From Acholeplasmatales bacterium (lineage in GTDB: Bacteria > Bacillota_I > Bacilli_A > Acholeplasmatales > Anaeroplasmataceae), in contig CAAGAX010000068.1 of the NCBI GenBank assembly GCA_900767915.1, forward strand, positions 28,881 through 92,880: a stretch of 64,000 nt of DNA, given 5' to 3'. The position numbers were made by a program, and so were the translations under genes. The stretch's first letter is position 1; the number at the start of each line of letters is the position of its first letter. Shown here one piece after another: positions 60,923-64,000 of this stretch. The notes beneath the pieces were generated by a model. That model was given only the letters and a program-made list of their open reading frames with translations, did not search any database and had not been told where the DNA came from.

Positions 60923-61825
60923 ATGGAATTAATTGATGTTACTAATATTTTTAAGAATTCTTTAGGTTATGCTTGGGGATTATATATGTTTAAAATGAAT
61001 AAGAGTAATGGAGGTAGCTTTGTTTTTGATAAAGCTAATATAGAATCAAGCTGCTTTAAATCTATTTTAGAAGAAATTTTAGATTCATATACTAATAAGA
61101 CTATGGATAAAATGTCTTCATTATTTCCTTATCAAGAGGGAATTAATCCAAAAGGAAACTTATGCTTTATTCCAATTGATGATATTAGAATTAAAGGTAA
61201 TATTGAGCTTTTTAAGGAAGCTATTTATAATTCCGGTGATCAAATTGCTAATTCATATAGTGGGTATGTACTTGTAGGAAAGGATTTAGAAACTAATGAT
61301 GAGTTATTTTTAATAACTAAAGCTAATCCTATTTCTTCATTAGAGGCTAATAAGCTTTGTACATTTGATGAAATTGAAGAACCAAAGCTAGTCAAATTAA
61401 CAAAAAGAATTGATTGCTTTATTTTTAAAGAGAATTTATATGCAGAAAATTTAAAGTTTGAACGTATTTTTGGTATGTCTAATTCATTAAGATTGTTATG
61501 TGAGGCCAATAGAAATTCTATTATTGAATCTAAAAAGTTTGATGAGACAACAAATAATATGTTTTTAAATGATAAGCTTATTAAAAGCTTCCAAAATGTT
61601 AATTTAGAGAATATAGATAAACTTAGCTCTAGTAATTCAGAATTAGCTATTTTGAGTAAATATGTAAATTTCTCAATTAATGATGGAGTAATGCATATAG
61701 ATAGTATTGATTCTACTAAAAAAATTATTAAATATTTATGCGACAAAATTGTATTTAAGGATGGAAATGCATTTGAGGCTACAACTCTTAAGCCTTTAGT
61801 AGAAATTAATCAAATTTTAGAATAA
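60923..61825 (+). CDS. DUF4868 (KwaB-like) protein
   Basis: 300 residues, no signal or membrane segment. The middle and second half fit the DUF4868 pattern: GYVLVGKDLETNDELFLITKANP, then a basic-hydrophobic LTKRIDCFIFKENLYAENLKFERIFG (about 154-185), like the I-D-x-x-x-Y-x-x-x-x-Y-I-x-x-x-x-x-F-E-R-I-F-x-Y signature of KwaB, and helices to the end. KwaB is the DNA-binding partner of the membrane protein KwaA in the Kiwa anti-phage system. No KwaA-like gene stands next to it; the neighbour is a CmpB-family membrane protein. GAGGT site. The family call rests on pattern, not on a search. Confidence 0.6.
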   Translation: MELIDVTNIFKNSLGYAWGLYMFKMNKSNGGSFVFDKANIESSCFKSILEEILDSYTNKTMDKMSSLFPYQEGINPKGNLCFIPIDDIRIKGNIELFKEAIYNSGDQIANSYSGYVLVGKDLETNDELFLITKANPISSLEANKLCTFDEIEEPKLVKLTKRIDCFIFKENLYAENLKFERIFGMSNSLRLLCEANRNSIIESKKFDETTNNMFLNDKLIKSFQNVNLENIDKLSSSNSELAILSKYVNFSINDGVMHIDSIDSTKKIIKYLCDKIVFKDGNAFEATTLKPLVEINQILE

Positions 61826-61828
61826 CAC

Positions 61829-61857
61829 TTTAAAAAAATAATATATTATATTATAAT
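61829..61857 (+). promoter_or_regulatory. Candidate promoter of the CmpB-like gene
   Basis: TTTAAA (61829-61834), 17-base spacer, TATAAT (61852-61857). It starts only 4 bases after the preceding stop. Confidence 0.55.
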
Positions 61858-61887
61858 TTAATTAAATAAACATTTGGAGATGATATT

Positions 61888-62772
61888 TTGCTTTACACGA
61901 TTGTTAAATATTCTTTAATTTTTTTTGTTGGTGCAATGGCAGGATATATTATTGAGGTTCTTTTTAGAAGGTTTGTATCAAGAAAAAAATGGATGAATCC
62001 TGGATTTTTAAATGGTCCTTGGCTTCCTTTATATGGATTTGGATTGGTTTTACTTTATATTATTTGTGAATATGTTAATTTTCCTAGCTTACCATCATGG
62101 CTTGATACTATTCTAAAAATGGTAATTATCACCTTAACTATGACACTTATTGAATATATTGCTGGCTTAATTTTTATTAAGGGAATGCGTATTAAGCTTT
62201 GGGATTATTCAAATCAATGGGGTAATATTCAAGGAATTATATGCCCTTTATATAGTTTTTTTTGGGGTGTAATAGGTTTTGGCTATTATATTGGTATACA
62301 TGATTTTACTAGATGGATTGTTGATGCATGGAAATCAAATCTATTATCTTCTTTCTTCGTTGGAATTCTCTTAGGATTGTTTTTATTTGATTTAGGTATT
62401 TCTTTACATTTAGCTACAAAAATTTCAAGCTTTGCTAAGGAAAAGAATATTGTAGTAAGATTTGAGGAAATGAAGGAAGCTGCCTCAGGTATTACTGGAA
62501 AGCTTAAGGATAAGATAACAAATGCTTCTGAGGAATATCAAAGAAAGCTTGATTCATTTAAAGCTGATATGGTTAATCCCGTTGATGTAAGTGATAGATT
62601 AGCAATAATAGGCTTTATAACAAGCTTTATTGGATTTTTAATATTTCCTATTTTAGTATCTATTAAAGGCTATGCATCTGAAAAGTATAGAGTCTATGCG
62701 GTAACAGGAATTGTTATTTCTTTTGTTGAAATAATTGCTTTAATAGTTTTAGGTATTGTTTTTTATAATTAG
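61888..62772 (+). CDS. CmpB-family putative ABC transporter permease
   Basis: 294 residues from a TTG start: GGAG (61876-61879) is 8 bases before it, and the next ATG is 16 codons inside the first membrane segment. PF06541-like motifs: GYIIEVLFRR, NPGFLNGPWLPLYGFG (about 37-52), TLIEYIAGLIF, and LWDYSNQWGNIQGIICPLYSFFWG. About five membrane segments, then a cytoplasmic helical stretch (about 190-240) and two last segments. Function unproven in this family. The DUF1508 gene follows after 11 bases. Confidence 0.8.
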   Translation: MLYTIVKYSLIFFVGAMAGYIIEVLFRRFVSRKKWMNPGFLNGPWLPLYGFGLVLLYIICEYVNFPSLPSWLDTILKMVIITLTMTLIEYIAGLIFIKGMRIKLWDYSNQWGNIQGIICPLYSFFWGVIGFGYYIGIHDFTRWIVDAWKSNLLSSFFVGILLGLFLFDLGISLHLATKISSFAKEKNIVVRFEEMKEAASGITGKLKDKITNASEEYQRKLDSFKADMVNPVDVSDRLAIIGFITSFIGFLIFPILVSIKGYASEKYRVYAVTGIVISFVEIIALIVLGIVFYN

Positions 62773-62783
62773 GAGGATAAAAA

Positions 62784-63491
62784 ATGGCAGCAGTAGGTAA
62801 ATTTATTATTTATGAAGAGGGAGATTATTTCTTTAAATATATTTTAAAAGCAAATAATGGACAAACTTTAATTATAAGCGAGCCTTATAAAACAGAAAAA
62901 GCATGTCGTGAGGGAATAGGTACTCTTCAGAAAAATTTAGAATCTCTCCAAATTGATTTTGAAAAGGATAAAAAAGAACAATATTGCTTTAGATTAATTA
63001 CAAAGCAAGGCAGACCTTTAGCACAAAGTGCAAATTATAGTACTAAAAATCAGGCTATAAGTGCTTCTTTATCATTTAAACGATTTGCAGTTACTGATGA
63101 TATATCTATAGATTCCACAGAATCAAATCATTTTAAGGTTGAGCTTTTTAAGGATAATGTTGAAAAGAAAAATAATGGTAAATTTAGAATAAATGATGAT
63201 GGTGATGGTGATTATAGCTATTCTTTATTAGCAAATAATGGACAAGTGCTATGTGTATCACAAGCTTATAAATCTGTTGAAAGCTGTAAAAAGGCTATGG
63301 AAACATTCAAAAAACAGGTTTATGAAGGAGATTTCTATATTTATACAGATAAGAATGGTAATTCATTTTTTAAATTATATAATTCAAGTTTAAGATTAGT
63401 AATGTCTGGTGAAACGTATAAGAATAGAAACGCTGTAGTATCTGCTATTCAATCTATTTTAGCATTTACTGAAAATGCTAAAAATATTTAA
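62784..63491 (+). CDS. Protein of four DUF1508 (YegP-like) repeats
   Basis: 235 residues made of four DUF1508 units: about 5-53 (GKFIIYEEGDYFFKYILKAN), 71-112, 131-180 (YSYSLLANNGQVLCVSQAYKS) and 184-230. Each unit has the N-G-Q-x-L-x-x-S-x-x-Y-x-S/T pattern of YegP, which has only two. Units 1 and 3 are the best preserved; units 2 and 4 have drifted. No signal peptide. AGGAGG site. Role of the family unknown, though YegP-like proteins are often in stress regulons. Confidence 0.88.
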   Translation: MAAVGKFIIYEEGDYFFKYILKANNGQTLIISEPYKTEKACREGIGTLQKNLESLQIDFEKDKKEQYCFRLITKQGRPLAQSANYSTKNQAISASLSFKRFAVTDDISIDSTESNHFKVELFKDNVEKKNNGKFRINDDGDGDYSYSLLANNGQVLCVSQAYKSVESCKKAMETFKKQVYEGDFYIYTDKNGNSFFKLYNSSLRLVMSGETYKNRNAVVSAIQSILAFTENAKNI

Positions 63492-63498
63492 TATAAGA

Positions 63499-63528
63499 GG
63501 TGAGCTAAAGCTCACTTTTTATTTTTTA
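63499..63528 (+). terminator. Terminator after the DUF1508 gene
   Basis: GTGAGC (63500-63505) pairs with GCTCAC (63510-63515) around TAAA, then TTTTTATTTTTT. Confidence 0.8.
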
Positions 63529-63849
63529 AGTATTTATTTATGTTAGTTTAAAAAATAAAAAGTAGTAAAATTTTTTGGTGCTAAGGATTAAAAAAAGTTA
63601 AGAAAACACCCTTAACTAGATTTTTAATGATTTTTTTGTTTTATTACAACAATAATTTATCTTTGGATTATTTATTCTTTGTTAATAAGAATGATAAAAC
63701 AAGCATTGATGGTGAAGGTTATTTTATTGAGGTATTAAAATATATGATAATATATGTTTTAGGAGTTAAATTTTTATTTATTTATAATTCTAATTTGATT
63801 TTACAATTAACCAATTAAAAAAAGTTGTAAAAAAAAGATAAAATAGTTG
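63521..63849. other. Intergenic region before the rRNA promoter
   Basis: A weak hairpin GTTAAG/CTTAAC (63597-63602 with 63611-63616) and an A-rich tract (63817-63846) that would act as an UP element for the promoter at 63850. A 63-codon open frame at 63627-63818 has no ribosome site and is not called. Confidence 0.5.
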
Positions 63850-63878
63850 TTGACAACGAAAAAAAGATGTGGTAGAAT
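63850..63878 (+). promoter_or_regulatory. rRNA operon promoter
   Basis: TTGACA (63850-63855), the perfect consensus, 17-base spacer, TAGAAT (63873-63878), with an A-rich UP element before it. Start of transcription is expected at about 63885. It is the strongest promoter in the window. Confidence 0.88.
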
Positions 63879-63884
63879 ATGGGA

Positions 63885-64000
63885 GCGCACTTAAGAAAGC
63901 TTAAGAAGCGTAAGAAAAAATGAGTCTTTGAAAACTGTATATGACGAACTAAAACGTAAAGAAGAAACAATAAATTCTTTTAAAGAATTGAGCAAAAGAG
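63885..64000 (+). other. rRNA operon leader (5' part, runs off the window)
   Basis: The sequence AGTCTTTGAAAACTGTATATGAC (in part, 63922-63943) is the usual Firmicutes leader motif found 100-200 bases before 16S rRNA, and it follows a consensus promoter. The 16S gene itself begins outside the window. Confidence 0.75.

Noticed and set aside
61240..61746. 168-codon open frame on the minus strand
   Set aside because: It lies fully within the KwaB-like gene, has no ribosome site, and its product is a Leu/Ser/Ile-rich shadow typical of antisense frames in this DNA.
61888..62772. KwaA partner of the KwaB-like gene
   Set aside because: The protein has clear CmpB-family motifs and is larger than KwaA, so a complete Kiwa system cannot be claimed.
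63627..63818. 63-codon open frame before the rRNA promoter
   Set aside because: No ribosome site, Phe/Tyr/Leu/Asn-rich composition expected of AT-rich noncoding DNA, and it sits between a terminator and an rRNA UP element.
1..64000. Mycoplasma-type genetic code (TGA as Trp)
   Set aside because: TGA ends several well defined genes (6656-6658, 39313-39315, 60560-60562, and the MATE gene), and Trp is TGG throughout.

Overview
The window is a very AT-rich stretch of a bacterial chromosome, almost certainly from a low-GC Gram-positive of the Bacilli / Erysipelotrichia / RF39-like type that lives in an animal gut. The evidence is the codon use, strong AGGAGG-type ribosome binding sites, TTGAAN-17-TAAAAT promoters, many lipobox lipoproteins, BspA-like leucine-rich repeats, and the YhaO/YhaN, M16C, IlvE, PotABCD and EF-P gene set. 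TGA is a real stop (for example at 6656, 39313 and 60560) and Trp is TGG, so this is genetic code 11, not a mycoplasma code. No tRNA gene, CRISPR array, insertion sequence or prophage was seen. The right edge holds a textbook rRNA promoter and leader, so an rRNA operon should start just outside the window.

Layout, 1-19 kb: the 3' part of a large surface protein with five FIG-x-W repeats; then a MoxR / DUF58 / BatA-like / von Willebrand A operon (3028-13104) whose first gene carries one FIG-x-W module and whose last gene is a lipoprotein; then an extracytoplasmic thiol-redox set (13367-19114) of a TlpA-domain lipoprotein, a membrane protein ending in a CD1871A-like CxxC tail, and a NapH-like Fe-S membrane protein fused to a TlpA domain. 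19-38 kb: a free-standing lipoprotein, then one long peptide-acquisition operon (20728-38110): an InlB-repeat lipoprotein, an enlarged OppA, OppBCDF, a small membrane protein, a 2487-residue subtilisin-like protease with BspA-type repeats, and a lipoprotein, closed by two terminators in tandem. The likely logic is that the surface protease makes peptides which OppABCDF imports.

38-51 kb: a YhaO/YhaN-like nuclease/ATPase pair (the nuclease lacks the motif III histidine), a small membrane protein, an M16C metallopeptidase, and on the other strand a U32 'peptidase' (RlhA-like) with ilvE, a small membrane protein, and a YlbJ-like membrane protein; then two Xre-type regulators with membrane tails. 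51-58 kb: a complete potABCD polyamine importer behind a consensus promoter, a DegV protein, and a MATE exporter on the minus strand.

58-64 kb: a decayed response-regulator fragment, EF-P with a changed tip loop around its conserved lysine, a hypB pseudogene with several frameshifts and an internal deletion, a SEC-C-type methionine aminopeptidase, a protein that looks like DUF4868/KwaB, a CmpB-family membrane protein, a protein of four DUF1508 repeats, and the rRNA promoter. The observations most worth a second look are the MoxR/vWA operon with its shared FIG-x-W module, the three-gene redox relay, the protease-plus-Opp operon with extra domains in OppA and OppB, the hypB remnant, the EF-P loop, the YhaO active-site change and the solitary KwaB-like gene.
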